From assembly GCA_040349255.1 (NCBI GenBank), contig JBEQUE010000218.1, positions 61,901-125,900 on the forward strand: 64,000 nt of DNA. Reading direction: 5' to 3'. Origin of the DNA: DATMER01 sp040349255 (GTDB taxonomy: Bacteria; Acidobacteriota; Thermoanaerobaculia; Multivoradales; UBA5704). This document shows, one piece after another, positions 44,633 through 55,352 of this stretch. Below the pieces are notes generated by a model, which saw nothing but the letters and a program-made list of their open reading frames with translations, was not told where the DNA came from and did no database searches. Each line of letters starts with the position of its first letter. Position 1 is the first letter of the stretch. The position numbers and the translations under genes are program-made.

Positions 44633-45499
44633 TCAGCCGTTAGACAGGACGTCGAACGCCGTGGCCGCGAAGAGCCACACCGAGAGCGCGCCGTTGGCCG
44701 TGAAGAAGGCGGCGTTCAGGCGGGTGAGGTCGTTCGGCCGCACCACCCAGTGCTGCCAGCCGATGAGCGCGAGGCAGCCGGCCCAGCCGATCCAGAACCC
44801 CGGTCCCAGCCCCGGGTAGAGCCGCGGGAGGAGGGCCAGCAGGCCGAGCATGAGCGCGTGGAGCACTGCGGAGATCCACAGCGATCCGACCACGCCGAAG
44901 CGGGCCGGGATCGAGAAGAGGCCGCTCGTGCGGTCGAAGTCGAGATCTTGGAGCGCGTAGAGCACGTCGAACCCCGCCACCCAGAGGAGGACGCAGACCG
45001 CCAGGAGGACCGGCGTGGCCGTGACATCGCCGCGCACCGCGATCCAGGCGCCGAGCGGCGCGCCGGCCAGCGAGAGGCCGAGCACCAGGTGCGAAGCCCA
45101 GGTGAACCGCTTCGTATAGGAGTAGAGGAAGAAGATGCCGAGCGCCAGCGGCGACAGGTAGAAGGCCAGGGGGTTCAGTTCCCAGGCGGCGAGGACCAGG
45201 ATCGCGGAGCTGGCGAGGACGAAGAGCGCCACCCAGAGGGGGGTCACGAGGCCGGCGGGAAGCGCCCGCTTCGCGGTGCGCGGGTTGGCGGCGTCGATCC
45301 TCCGGTCCACCAGCCGGTTGAACCCCATGGCCGCGCTCCGGGCCCCGATCATGGCGACCACGATCCAGAGCACCGTCATCCAGGCCGGCCACCCATGGGC
45401 CGCCAGGACCATCCCGAGGAACGCGAACGGCAGGGCGAACAGCGTGTGCTCGAACTTGATCATCTCGAGCACGGTCGAGAGCGAGCGCAGGAAAGCCAT
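44633..45499 (-). CDS. UbiA-family prenyltransferase, probably MqnP-type
   Basis: The 288-residue protein has about eight membrane helices, with the first Asp motif in GFNRLVDRRIDAANPRT (near residue 60) and a second in YALQDLDFDRTSG (near 182). Both fit 4-hydroxybenzoate-type prenyltransferases. Together with the adjacent ubiX it forms the pair seen in futalosine-route menaquinone synthesis (MqnP with UbiX-like and MqnL functions) as well as in ubiquinone synthesis. Acidobacteria mostly use menaquinone, so I favour MqnP, by inference. Confidence 0.88.
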   Translation of the reverse strand: MAFLRSLSTVLEMIKFEHTLFALPFAFLGMVLAAHGWPAWMTVLWIVVAMIGARSAAMGFNRLVDRRIDAANPRTAKRALPAGLVTPLWVALFVLASSAILVLAAWELNPLAFYLSPLALGIFFLYSYTKRFTWASHLVLGLSLAGAPLGAWIAVRGDVTATPVLLAVCVLLWVAGFDVLYALQDLDFDRTSGLFSIPARFGVVGSLWISAVLHALMLGLLALLPRLYPGLGPGFWIGWAGCLALIGWQHWVVRPNDLTRLNAAFFTANGALSVWLFAATAFDVLSNG

Positions 45500-45508
45500 G
45501 GCCGGATT

Positions 45509-46132
45509 CTAGCCGCCCCAGCGCAGCCCCGGCTCGCCGGGAGTGGGAATGCCGAAGCGGTCGAGAACGCGCAGGGTATAGTGATCCAGGAAACGGCCCA
45601 GGTCCTCTCCTCCTATATAGAAGGCGGGGACCGGCGGCAGCAGAGTGGCGCCGGCGAGGAGCAGGCGGCGCATGTTCTCCACGTGGATCAGGCTGTACGG
45701 CGTCTCCCGGAAGCCGAGGACCAGCGGCCAGCCCTCCTTGAGCGCCACCGCGCCGGCGCGGTGGATCAGGGTCCGGGCCGTTCCGGTCGCGAGCGCTCCC
45801 AGGGTGCCGGCGCTGCAGGGCAGGACCGCCGCGCCGGTCAGACGGTAGGAGCCCGAGGCGATCGGAGCGTCCAGGTCGCCGTCGCGGTGGATCACCAACT
45901 TCTCCCGGGCCTCCGGCGAGAGGCCGGCGGGACCGGCGGCGTCCGCGAGATCGGCGGCGCCGGTGCGGTCCGGCCCCAGCTCGTGGCGCAACACCTGGCT
46001 CGCTCCGGCGGAGACCACCAGGTGGATCCGGCCGATCTCCGGGTGCTCCGCCAGGCGCCCGAGCACGTGGCGGGGCAGGAGCATGCCGGACGCGCCGGAG
46101 ACCAGGAGCGCGATACGGTGCGAGGCAGGCAT
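45509..46132 (-). CDS. ubiX: Flavin prenyltransferase UbiX
   Basis: UbiX makes prenylated FMN, the cofactor of UbiD-type decarboxylases. The 207-residue protein begins RIALLVSGASGMLLPRHVLGRL, has SGSYRLTGAAVLPCSAGTLGALATG and EGWPLVLGFRETPYSLIHVENM, the FMN and dimethylallyl-phosphate binding regions. It precedes the UbiA gene by 9 bp on the same strand. No UbiD gene is in the window. Confidence 0.95.
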   Translation of the reverse strand: MPASHRIALLVSGASGMLLPRHVLGRLAEHPEIGRIHLVVSAGASQVLRHELGPDRTGAADLADAAGPAGLSPEAREKLVIHRDGDLDAPIASGSYRLTGAAVLPCSAGTLGALATGTARTLIHRAGAVALKEGWPLVLGFRETPYSLIHVENMRRLLLAGATLLPPVPAFYIGGEDLGRFLDHYTLRVLDRFGIPTPGEPGLRWGG

Positions 46133-46180
46133 CCGGAAGATCGTATGTGAACCTCCGGTATCCGCGGAAGGGCGGAAGCG

Positions 46181-46546
46181 TCAGGGGGTTTCCCCTTCCT
46201 CCGGCGCCCCGGGCGAGCTCCGGCGGTCCAGCTCCTCGCGCAAGGCGTCCGTGATCAGGCGGCGCAGCTCCTCCAGGGTGACCGGGAGAGGAGGAGGAGG
46301 AGGAGGAGAGGGCGGAGACGTGCGATAGGCTTCGTTGAGGAGATCGACGGGCTCGAAGCCCAGCACCCGGCCGAGCATGACCACGTGCCGGAGCCGCAGC
46401 TCCGTCCGGCCGCGGAAGATGTTGCCCAGGGTGCCGTGCCCCAGGTCGAGCTCCCGCTCCAGATCCCGGTGCGAGCGCCCCGACAGGCGGACGCGCTCCC
46501 GGACCAGCTCGAGAAGACGATGACTGCGAGGATCATTCTTTCCCAT
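46181..46546 (-). CDS. XRE-like HTH regulator with Pro-rich linker
   Basis: The 121-residue protein has an HTH at about residues 10-65 (VRERVRLSGRSHRDLERELD, then GHGTLGNIFRGRTELRLRH, then VLGFEPVDLLNEAY). A PPSPPPPPPLP linker follows, then a helical acidic tail. GGAG precedes the ATG. It is divergent from the M16 protease operon, with 228 bp between the starts, so it may control that operon. Confidence 0.75.
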   Translation of the reverse strand: MGKNDPRSHRLLELVRERVRLSGRSHRDLERELDLGHGTLGNIFRGRTELRLRHVVMLGRVLGFEPVDLLNEAYRTSPPSPPPPPPLPVTLEELRRLITDALREELDRRSSPGAPEEGETP

Positions 46547-46656
46547 GACTCCGGGATTGTATTCCCGAAATCGTCCAGGGGGAAAGTTCCCGCTGCACGG
46601 CAATCGTGTTCGCGAGGGAAAAACACCGGGGGGCGGCGGTGCGGATGCGGGTGCGC

Positions 46657-46717
46657 TAAGATGGGAATCCCCGCCGGGGATTCGCGATTCTCCCTCTGTG
46701 GCGCCCCGTCTTCCGGG
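46657..46717 (+). promoter_or_regulatory. Promoter and structured leader of the M16 operon
   Basis: TAAGAT (46657-46662) is a -10 candidate. Right after it GAATCCCC-GCC-GGGGATTC (46665-46683) forms a perfect hairpin, and GCCCCG-TCTTC-CGGGGC (about 46701-46717) a second one. They would sit in a leader of about 100 nt before the GTG start. The first palindrome could equally be an operator. Confidence 0.45.
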
Positions 46718-46774
46718 GCCGCCCGGAAATCCAAGTCGAAGCAAGACGAGACAGACGAAAGGAGGCTCTCCATC

Positions 46775-48141
<1,367 letters not shown>

Positions 48142-48145
<4 letters not shown>

Positions 48146-49635
48146 TCCGCCGCTCCATTCGCCCGATTGCAGCTCTGACTCTCGGCCTGGCTCTCGCGGG
48201 CTCCGCCTCGGCCCAGTCCGGCATCAAGGTGGTGGCCCTGCCCGGCGAGTCGCCGCTGGTCGCCATCCGCCTGGTGTTCGACGCCGGCTCGATCCACGAT
48301 CCCAAGGGCAAGGAGGGGCTCGCCGCCCTGACCGCCTCGATGATCGCGCAGGCCGGCACCCAGAAGCACTCCTACACCCAGCTCCTCGAGGAGCTCTACC
48401 CGATGGCGGCCCAGATCGGCGGCAACACCGATCGCGAGGTCGTGCTGCTCGAGGGCGAGGTCCACCGCGACAAGCTGGCCGACTACACCGCGCTGCTCAA
48501 GGAGGTCCTCCTCCAGCCCGCCTTCAGCCAGCAGGACTTCGAGCGCAACAAGGACCAGCTCACCTCCTACCTGACCAACTCCCTGCTGAGCAACGACGAG
48601 CTGCTCGGCCTGGAGGCGGTCCAGACCCGGCTCTTCCAGAACCACCCGTACGGCCACCCGACCCCGGGCACCGTCGAGGGGCTCAAGAACATCACGCTGG
48701 ACGACGTGAAGAGCTTCTACAAGGAGCACTACACCCAGGCCGGCCTGATGCTCGGCGTGGCCGGCGGCTATCCGAAGGGATACGTCGAGTCGCTCCAGAA
48801 AGACCTCTCGGCTCTCCCCAAGGGCCAGGGCGGACGCATGGCACTGCCGGCGCTGCCGAAGGTGCAGGGCCACAACTTCACTCTCCTGGACAAGGAGACC
48901 GCCTCGGTCGGGATCAACTTCGGCTTCCCGCTCCCGGTCACCCGGGCCGACGCCGACTACTTCCCGCTGATGGTGGCGAACAGCTACCTGGGCGAGCACC
49001 GCACGTTCCACGGGCGGCTCATGCAGCAGCTCCGCGGCGCCCGCGGTCTCAACTACGGCGACTACGCGTATATCGAGTACTACGAGGCCCCGCCGTTCAC
49101 CAACAACCCGACGCCGAACGTGCCGCGCCGCCAGCAGTACTTCTCGGTCTGGATCCGTCCGGTGGTGCCGGTGGACGCCCAGTTCGCCCTGCGCGCCGGC
49201 CTCTACGAAGTCCAGCGCCTGCGCGACCGCGGCCTGACCAAGGAGGAGTTCGAGCTCACGCGCGACTTCCTCGTCAACTACTCGAAGCTCTGGGCGCAGA
49301 GCCTCACGGACCGGCTCGGCTTCAAGATGGACAGCGAGTTCTACGGCACCCCCTACTTCATCGACGAGATCGACAAGCGGCTCAAGTCGATGACGGTGGA
49401 TCAGGTGAACGCGGCGGTCAAGAAGTACATCAACCTGGACAACTACGAGGCCGTGATCGTCACGGACAACGCCGCCCAGCTCAAAGAGACGCTCCAGAAG
49501 GACGCTCCGAGCCCGAAGACCTACAACGCCCCGGTCCCGCCCGACACGGCGGAAGCCGACAAGACCGTGCAGGCGCTCCCGGTCAAGCCGACCTCCATCC
49601 AGGTCGTGCCCGCCGCGGATCTCTACAAGAAGTAG
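48142..49635 (+). CDS. M16-family peptidase homologue, zinc motif lost
   Basis: The 497-residue protein has a signal peptide (IRPIAALTLGLALAGSASA) and M16 folds throughout, for example LDDVKSFYKEHYTQAGLMLGVAGG and RGARGLNYGDYAYIEYYEAPP, the R/Y pair found in the second domain. Where HxxEH should stand it reads KGKEGLAALTASMIAQAG, so it cannot bind zinc there. It probably forms a heterodimer with the active subunit, as in bacterial M16B pairs. The 5' end is coupled; a terminator follows. Confidence 0.92.
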
Positions 49636-49644
49636 CCGGATTAG

Positions 49645-49674
49645 GGGGAGCCCACCCGGGCTCCCCTCTTTCTC
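49645..49674 (+). terminator. Intrinsic terminator of the M16 operon
   Basis: GGGGAGCCC pairs with GGGCTCCCC around ACCC, and TCTTTCTC follows. It starts 10 bp after the stop codon. Confidence 0.85.
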
Positions 49675-49737
49675 ATCGATTCAGAAGGAACGTCGCGCCG
49701 GTACGGAATCGTGTGATAGGGTTCATGACGACAAATC

Positions 49738-50694
49738 ATGGGCCAGCACGATCTGAGCTACCGGCTGTTCTTCGCCCACCGGCGCATGATCCAGGATCTC
49801 CTGCGGGACATCGTGGGCGAGCGGTGGGTGGATCTCATCGACCTCGACTCCGGCGAGCAGGTCAACGCCTCCTTCGTCTCGGCCCGGCACGAGAACCGCG
49901 AGAGCGACGTCATCTGGAAGTTCCGACGGAAGGACGGCGAGGCGCCGGTCTACGTCTACGTCCTGATGGAGTTCCAGTCGCGGCCAGACCCGTCCATGCC
50001 GGTCCGCTTCATGGGCTACGAGAGCCTGTTCTACCAGCACCTGATGGCGGGCCGGCCGGCGGCGGCCTGGCGCAACCTGCCGCTGGTGATCCCCGTGCTC
50101 GTCTACAATGGAGTTGAGCCGTGGAGGGGGCCGACGGACCTCGGCTCGATGATCGGCACTCTCGATCCGTCGGCGGAAATCTACCGGCCGCAGTTGCGCT
50201 ACCGGCTGGTGGACGAGTCGTCCTACTCCCGCGAGGAGCTGGCGGCATTCGGCAGCCCGGTGGCCGAGCTGTTCCGGATCGAGAACAGCCACGACTGGTC
50301 GGAGATCCGTTCGAGCGTCCATCGGCTGCGTCGGACGATCCCCCCGGCCGAGGATTCTTTGAGACGCGCGTTCGAGACATGGCTGCAGAAGGTTATCCTG
50401 CCGCGTCTCGGCTTGCCGGACGAGGCGGTTGCCGTCACGCCGACCCTGGAGGAATTTGAAACCATGCTCGCCGAAAGCATCGACCGTTGGAACCGTGAGC
50501 TGCGGGAAGAGGGGCTCCAGGAGGGGCTTCAGAAGGGAGAAGCCCGAATGTTGCTTCAACTCCTCCGCATGAAGTTCGGGCGTCTGGAGCCCGAGGTCGA
50601 GGAGCGGGTGCGCTCCGCGGATGCCGACCGCCTCCTGGAATGGGGCAGGCGTGTCCTGAACGCAGAGCTCCTCGAGGACGTCCTGAGCGACTGA
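49738..50694 (+). CDS. Rpn-family recombination-promoting nuclease / putative transposase relative
   Basis: The 318-residue protein has an N-terminal PD-(D/E)xK-like nuclease region (residues about 1-110: RRMIQDLLRDIVGERWVD, ENRESDVIWKFRR, YVYVLMEFQSRPD with candidate catalytic D, E and Q), a middle domain, and a C-terminal helical part with GLQEGLQKGEARMLLQLL. This is the Rpn/PDDEXK family found in multi-copy accessory loci. Flanking inverted repeats were not found, so it is not called as a complete mobile element. Confidence 0.85.
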   Translation: MGQHDLSYRLFFAHRRMIQDLLRDIVGERWVDLIDLDSGEQVNASFVSARHENRESDVIWKFRRKDGEAPVYVYVLMEFQSRPDPSMPVRFMGYESLFYQHLMAGRPAAAWRNLPLVIPVLVYNGVEPWRGPTDLGSMIGTLDPSAEIYRPQLRYRLVDESSYSREELAAFGSPVAELFRIENSHDWSEIRSSVHRLRRTIPPAEDSLRRAFETWLQKVILPRLGLPDEAVAVTPTLEEFETMLAESIDRWNRELREEGLQEGLQKGEARMLLQLLRMKFGRLEPEVEERVRSADADRLLEWGRRVLNAELLEDVLSD

Positions 50695-51004
50695 AGACAT
50701 CAAATCGCAGCCAGCGCTCCAACCTGATTGGAACGGGTCGCGCAGATTTGTTCTAGAGCAGAATTCCCTTTCAGATCCCGCTCCGCTGGTCGATGCCTTA
50801 TGTCGAGCAACATCGCCCGACGTTGCGCGGCATTCCTCCCTGCCGGCGGCCGCACGGCTTTTCAGATCCGCAAGTAGCACAGGCGCAATGAGATAACAAG
50901 GTTTTACGGGGGACTTCGAAGAGGTCCGCGCCGCCGGCACGTCCGTTGCTCTTTCCAGTCGTCGCCGAACAAATCCGGAAAGATCAACCGAAAAGGAGGA
51001 TCTC
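50695..51004. other. Intergenic region, no gene seen
   Basis: About 310 bp between the Rpn gene and the CruF-like gene. No ORF, long palindrome or repeat was convincing. The last 20 bp carry the AAAAGGAGG ribosome site of the next gene. Confidence 0.6.
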
Positions 51005-51901
51005 ATGAGTTCCACCTCGTCCCCCGTCCCCAGGCCGAGCTCGACGACCCTCGCCCTGACGTATCTCACCGCGGGCGTGCTGATCGTCACCTTCCTGCTC
51101 AACTTCTCCCCCTGGCTCGGCATCAGCGACCAGCTCAACACCGTACTGACGCTGCTCAGCGGAGTGCTGTTCGTCTTCGCCCACGGCGGCCTCACCCTCG
51201 GCTGGAAGCGGATGTGGGCCTTCGTCGTCATCGCCTTCACGGTGAGCTTCACCTCGGAGGTCATCGGCGTGGCCACCGGCCTGATCTTCGGCCGCTATCA
51301 CTATACAGACCACCTCGGCCCCAAGATCCTGGGCGTGCCGCCGTTGATCCAGTGCGGCTACATCGCCCTGGGCTATGCCAGCCTGGTGACGGCGCGGATG
51401 ATCCTCAGCGCCTACCGGACGCCGCGCACCACCGGGCGCGCCCTGGCGCTGGCGGTCTGCGCCACCTTCCTCATGGTGTCGTGGGATGTCGTCATGGACC
51501 CCTACCAGTCGACGATCAGCGGCGACTGGCTCTGGCACGACGGCGGCAGCCACTACGGCGTCGGCCTGCACAACTACGCCGGCTGGTTCGGCACCGTGCT
51601 CCTCTACCAGGTGCTCTACATGCTCTGGGAGCGGCGCCACCCGGTGCCGGAGCTACCCTGGCCGGCCGCCAGCCGTCCGTACTGGAGCGAGGGCGCCCTC
51701 TACTACGGAGTGACCGGACTGGGAATCGCCATCACGCCGCTGATCTGGCAGGTGCAGCCTCCCATCGCCTCGCCCGAGAACTACACCGGCCCCTTGCCCG
51801 CCCTGCAATGGAGCCTGACGCTGATCGCCGTCTTCATCATGGGGACCCCGGCGGCGCTCGCGCTCGCCCGAGCCTTCGCGCGCGACTCCGCAGGCGACTG
51901 A
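51005..51901 (+). CDS. CruF-like carotenoid biosynthesis membrane protein
   Basis: The 298-residue protein has about seven membrane helices and the conserved loops GLIFGRYHYTDHLGPKILGVPP and VSWDVVMDPYQSTISGDWLWHDGG, which identify the DUF422/CruF carotenoid 1',2'-hydratase-like family. It would hydrate the psi-end of an acyclic carotenoid in the membrane. AAGGAGG precedes the ATG. No other carotenoid genes lie in the window, so its substrate must come from elsewhere in the genome. Confidence 0.88.
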   Translation: MSSTSSPVPRPSSTTLALTYLTAGVLIVTFLLNFSPWLGISDQLNTVLTLLSGVLFVFAHGGLTLGWKRMWAFVVIAFTVSFTSEVIGVATGLIFGRYHYTDHLGPKILGVPPLIQCGYIALGYASLVTARMILSAYRTPRTTGRALALAVCATFLMVSWDVVMDPYQSTISGDWLWHDGGSHYGVGLHNYAGWFGTVLLYQVLYMLWERRHPVPELPWPAASRPYWSEGALYYGVTGLGIAITPLIWQVQPPIASPENYTGPLPALQWSLTLIAVFIMGTPAALALARAFARDSAGD

Positions 51902-51935
51902 GCGATGCGGAATCAGGGAGTGCGGACCCGCGTGT

Positions 51936-51941
51936 TATGTT
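51936..51941 (+). promoter_or_regulatory. Candidate -10 box (TATGTT) of the esterase gene
   Basis: TATGTT lies 7 nt before ATG 51949, with no ribosome site between, the same spacing seen at several other starts here. Confidence 0.3.
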
Positions 51942-51948
51942 CACTCGC

Positions 51949-52947
51949 ATGGCAACCAAGGGAAGAATCCTGCGCGGATGCCTCAAGATCGCGTTCTTCG
52001 GCTTCCTTCTTCCTCTCCTCGTCTTCGCGGGTCTCGCACTCTGGGCGCTTCGTCACCAGTTGCCGGCCGAGCCTCCACTGCCCGGCAAGCTCGAGCGCGG
52101 CGGGCTGAAGCATGGCGGGCGCTCGCGAACGTGGATCGCCTATGTACCGAGCAAGCCGCAGGCGCATCCGGCGCTGGTGATCGTGCTGCACGGCTCCATG
52201 GGCAGGGCGGATGATGCGCGGCAGGCCTATGGATACGATTTCGATCGGCTCGCGGAAGAGCACGGTTTCCTCGCGGTCTATCCGGAGGGGTACCAGGGCC
52301 ATTGGAACGACTGCAGAGTGAAAGGCCCGTTCGCCGCGAAGGCCGAAAACATCGACGATGTGGGCTTCCTGCACGCGCTGGTCGATCGCCTGGTCAAGAA
52401 CCATGATGTGGATCGTACGCACGTCTACGTGACCGGCGTGTCGAACGGCGGCGCCATGACGATCCGTCTCGCTCTGCAAACGCCGGATTTCGCGCGCGCC
52501 TATGCCTCCGTCGTCGCCAGCGTGCCCGCGCCGGAAAACCTTGCTCTCACGCCGAAGGGCGAGCCGGTTTCGATGCTTCTCATGAACGGCACCGACGATC
52601 CTTTCAACCCGTGGGGCGGCGGCGATGTCGTGCTTTACGGCGTGTATGGCAACCGCGGTCCCGTCCTCTCCGCGCAGTCGAGCATCGACTATTTTCTCAA
52701 GCTCGACGGCCTCGGCGGTCCCCCGGAAAAGACACAAATTCCCGACCTCGACCCGAGCGATGGCAGCACCGCCGAACGCCAACGCTGGTCCGCACCCGGC
52801 AAGCGCAATGTAACGCTCATCACGATTCAAGGCGGCGGCCACGGCGTGCCTCATCCCGCCATGCACGGCATGCGCCTGCTTGGCAACTCCAACCGTGACT
52901 TTCACGCCGCGAACGAGATCTGGGACTTTTTCCAGCAGGCGCCGTGA
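51949..52947 (+). CDS. PHB depolymerase/feruloyl-esterase-type alpha/beta hydrolase
   Basis: The 332-residue protein has an N-terminal membrane helix or signal (CLKIAFFGFLLPLLVFAGLALWA), then LVIVLHGSMGRADDARQA (oxyanion region), the nucleophile motif GVSNGGAMTIRLA with Ser near residue 170, NGTDDPFNPWGG and GGGHGVPH with the catalytic His. This is the Esterase_PHB (LpqC) family, likely an exported esterase. ATG 51949 is chosen over 51937. Its codon use looks less GC-skewed than its neighbours, which may mean recent transfer. Confidence 0.88.
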   Translation: MATKGRILRGCLKIAFFGFLLPLLVFAGLALWALRHQLPAEPPLPGKLERGGLKHGGRSRTWIAYVPSKPQAHPALVIVLHGSMGRADDARQAYGYDFDRLAEEHGFLAVYPEGYQGHWNDCRVKGPFAAKAENIDDVGFLHALVDRLVKNHDVDRTHVYVTGVSNGGAMTIRLALQTPDFARAYASVVASVPAPENLALTPKGEPVSMLLMNGTDDPFNPWGGGDVVLYGVYGNRGPVLSAQSSIDYFLKLDGLGGPPEKTQIPDLDPSDGSTAERQRWSAPGKRNVTLITIQGGGHGVPHPAMHGMRLLGNSNRDFHAANEIWDFFQQAP

Positions 52948-52962
52948 CGAATCCGGGCAGCG

Positions 52963-53391
52963 TCAGCAGCGGATGGCGCGCAGCAGGTTGTGATACGCAA
53001 GGTCCAATTGACCATCGATGACGGCGACGAGCGACAGCTTGATCTCCGCGGGCAGGTCCGCGGGAATCCTGCCGTCGAGCATGGCGTCCTCGTCCTCTGA
53101 GACAGGCAGGGCTGCGCGGACACAGTGCAGCCTGTGCTTCAGACCGGCGAGGTCCAGCGCTGCCTCCAGGAGCGTTCCCCGGAGACCTCCCGCCACCTGG
53201 AGGATCGCTTTCAACAAAGGATCGAAGTGGTCCACGATCGCGCATTCGAGATCTGCGCGCATCATGGCTTCTTCCGTCTCTTCCTCGGCGCTCTCCAACC
53301 CGAAGAGGAGACGCGCCACATTGAAGCGGTATTCGATCAGGCCTTCCGCCACGGCCAGGAGCTGCTTCTGGATCTCGGAGGAGTCGTTCAT
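52963..53391 (-). CDS. Hypothetical protein, helical, 142 residues
   Basis: I recognise no family. The sequence is acidic and predicted all-helical (NDSSEIQKQLLAVAEGLIEY at the start, ETEEAMMRADLECAIVDHF in the middle, CHVR- and Leu-rich helices later), without signal or membrane segments. Its ATG overlaps the stop of the upstream gene (ATGA), so the two are translated together. It is convergent with the esterase gene. Role unknown. Confidence 0.6.
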   Translation of the reverse strand: MNDSSEIQKQLLAVAEGLIEYRFNVARLLFGLESAEEETEEAMMRADLECAIVDHFDPLLKAILQVAGGLRGTLLEAALDLAGLKHRLHCVRAALPVSEDEDAMLDGRIPADLPAEIKLSLVAVIDGQLDLAYHNLLRAIRC

Positions 53392-53831
53392 GAGCCGGTC
53401 GCCTTATCGATGAGCACTGATCGGGTTGCGGCTCGCACGATGTCGAGGGCCGCGGCGCATGTGGCGCCTTGAAGGAGGAACGAGCCGAGCTGCTCTTCGC
53501 CGGCCGCGATGAGGATCCCCGTCTGGACGAGCAGGCGGGCCCCTTCCTCCTGAGCGAGCTCCTGCGCTCTCTCCGCGCACTCGCACACCTCGAAGAAGAG
53601 ATCCCGTCGTGCGGAAGGCCCGGCCTGGAGGCACATCTCGAAAATGCGCCGCAGCTCGCGGAGGTCCTCCACACCAGGTTTGCCCGGCTCGCAGGCAGGC
53701 TCAGGTCCTCCGGGTTCCCTTTCCAGAGCCATCACCAACTGCAGGAACCTGATGATGCCATCGCGGGTTTCGGGACGCAGCGCCTGCACCTTGGCAAGCA
53801 GGCGATCAAGCTCAGCATTCTTCTTCCTCAT
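53388..53831 (-). CDS. Hypothetical protein, helical, about 147 residues
   Basis: From ATG 53831 (AGGGAA upstream) the protein reads MRKKNAELDRLLAKVQALRP and is helical throughout, with CECAERAQELAQEEGARLLV in the middle. An in-frame ATG at 53879 would add 16 residues. No family is recognised. It forms a coupled pair with the gene at 52963, and is divergent from the XRE-type receptor at 54120 across 288 bp. Confidence 0.6.
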   Translation of the reverse strand: MRKKNAELDRLLAKVQALRPETRDGIIRFLQLVMALEREPGGPEPACEPGKPGVEDLRELRRIFEMCLQAGPSARRDLFFEVCECAERAQELAQEEGARLLVQTGILIAAGEEQLGSFLLQGATCAAALDIVRAATRSVLIDKATGS

Positions 53832-54119
53832 CCGTGGTTCCCTGAGAAAGACTGTCCGCGGTCGACATTCTTTCTCCATTTGGCGAAAAACAAATAGGTC
53901 TCTTCGCTGCTTCCAACCGTTTGAGGTTAGGCGTGGTCAAGGGATCGCACAAGAGCAGGTCTGCAAGGTCATGATTGAACGAAGTGGCGTTCTCTCAAGG
54001 TTTGACGCAGGCGTAAAACCGGCGTGCCTGGAAACCTGAATTTTCCGGATGTCCCGCATTCGCCGGCTGAGGCACCATCCCTTTTCGAATAGGAATCTTC
54101 TTTGGAGGGAGCTCGCCAA

Positions 54120-55352
54120 ATGCCGAAAGGAATGCTGCCGGACCTCGCCATCGTTCTCACGTTTCTTCGGGAAGGACAGGGCTGGAGCCAGACGGAGCTC
54201 GGTCGGGCCGCGGACGTCAATCCCAATCTCATCAACGCCTATGAGCGTGGAAGGAAGGAGCTCAGGAGGAGCCGTCTGGAACATCTGATCTCTTTCATGG
54301 GCTTGGCGCCGGAAGCGGTCGACGCGACCCTGGAGCGCCTGGCGGCGAACCGCGCCTCGGCCAGGACTTCAGGGAGCCCGGAGACACAGCGGCTCATCGA
54401 GGATGCCGTGGCCCGGCTGGGGAGGCTGGCGACCGAGTTCGGCCGCGCCGTGCTGTCGACCCTGGCCGTGGCTGGCATCGCGCTTCAGGAGCGGGCGAAA
54501 GCCGCACAGTTGTGGGAAATTCTCGAGAAATACGACGCCGACCAGCGGATCGCGCTGGTGGAGGAAGGCCCGAAATTCCGGACCTGGGCCCACTCCGAGC
54601 TGGTCGCGGCGAAAAGCATCGAGATGGCGCCGAGCAGCCCGGCGAAAGCCTTGGAGCTGGCCGGGCTGGCGCTACGCATCGCCGAGCTCTGCCCTTTCGA
54701 CGATCTTCTGCGCCAAAGGGCTGAAGGCTACGCCTGGTTCCATGTCGCCAACGCCCGCCGTGCGGCAAACGACCTCCGCGGCAGCGATACGGCTCTCGCC
54801 ACCGCCTCAAGACTCTGGGAGGCCGGCGCTCCCGGTGATCCGGGGTTCTTCAATGTAGCCATCGTGCTCGGTCTGGAGGCGACCATCCAGAAGTCGCAAC
54901 GCCGTTTTCCTGAGGCGCTGAAGCGGATCGAGGAGGCGCTCACCGCCGACCGGGGGGACCTTCGGGGCAAGCTTCTTCTTCAAAAAGCTCAGCTCCTGGG
55001 TGCGCTCGGTGAGGTCGAGGCCTCGACCGAGGTGCTTCGCAAGGCGATTTCCCATATTGATGAGGAGCGGGAGCCGCGGACGGCACTCGGCGTTCGCTGT
55101 CGATTTCTGTTCAATCTATGCATGCAGGGCCGAGCGGCCGAAGCCGAACCCCACCTTGGGCAGGCACAAGCTCTCGCCGAGCAACTCGGGCAGGAAGTCG
55201 ATCAGATTCATGTGGCCTATATCAGTGCGAAGATCGCAGCGGGGTGCGCCCGGGCCGCAGAAGCCGAAGAGGCTTTCGAGCAGGCCCGGCGCAGGTTCGC
55301 CTCGCTCAAACCTCCTCTGGCATTCGACTATGCGCAGGTGCGTTCATCGTGA
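54120..55352 (+). CDS. XRE regulator with helical-repeat domain, C-terminally truncated by frameshift
   Basis: The 410-residue product has an XRE helix-turn-helix at about residues 8-65 (LREGQGWSQTELGRAADVNP, then LINAYERGRKELRRSRLEH). A helical repeat region follows, TPR-like in style (SPAKALELAGLALRIAELCP, EGYAWFHVANARRAANDL, RGKLLLQKAQLLGALGEVEA). The same layout occurs in the paralogue at 55955. The two align to FDYAQV; there a 7-nt net insertion throws the frame and a TGA follows at once, while about 48 homologous C-terminal residues continue in another frame to 55503. ATG 54120 has GGAGGGA upstream. The truncated protein may be inactive. Confidence 0.85.
   Translation: MPKGMLPDLAIVLTFLREGQGWSQTELGRAADVNPNLINAYERGRKELRRSRLEHLISFMGLAPEAVDATLERLAANRASARTSGSPETQRLIEDAVARLGRLATEFGRAVLSTLAVAGIALQERAKAAQLWEILEKYDADQRIALVEEGPKFRTWAHSELVAAKSIEMAPSSPAKALELAGLALRIAELCPFDDLLRQRAEGYAWFHVANARRAANDLRGSDTALATASRLWEAGAPGDPGFFNVAIVLGLEATIQKSQRRFPEALKRIEEALTADRGDLRGKLLLQKAQLLGALGEVEASTEVLRKAISHIDEEREPRTALGVRCRFLFNLCMQGRAAEAEPHLGQAQALAEQLGQEVDQIHVAYISAKIAAGCARAAEAEEAFEQARRRFASLKPPLAFDYAQVRSS

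Noticed and set aside
49738..50694. Rpn gene as part of an insertion sequence
   Set aside because: No terminal inverted repeats or target duplications were found around it.
53937..54284. Minus-strand ORF over the start of the receptor gene
   Set aside because: Overlaps the HTH coding sequence and has no ribosome site, signal peptide or recognisable motif, so it is not a second peptide gene.
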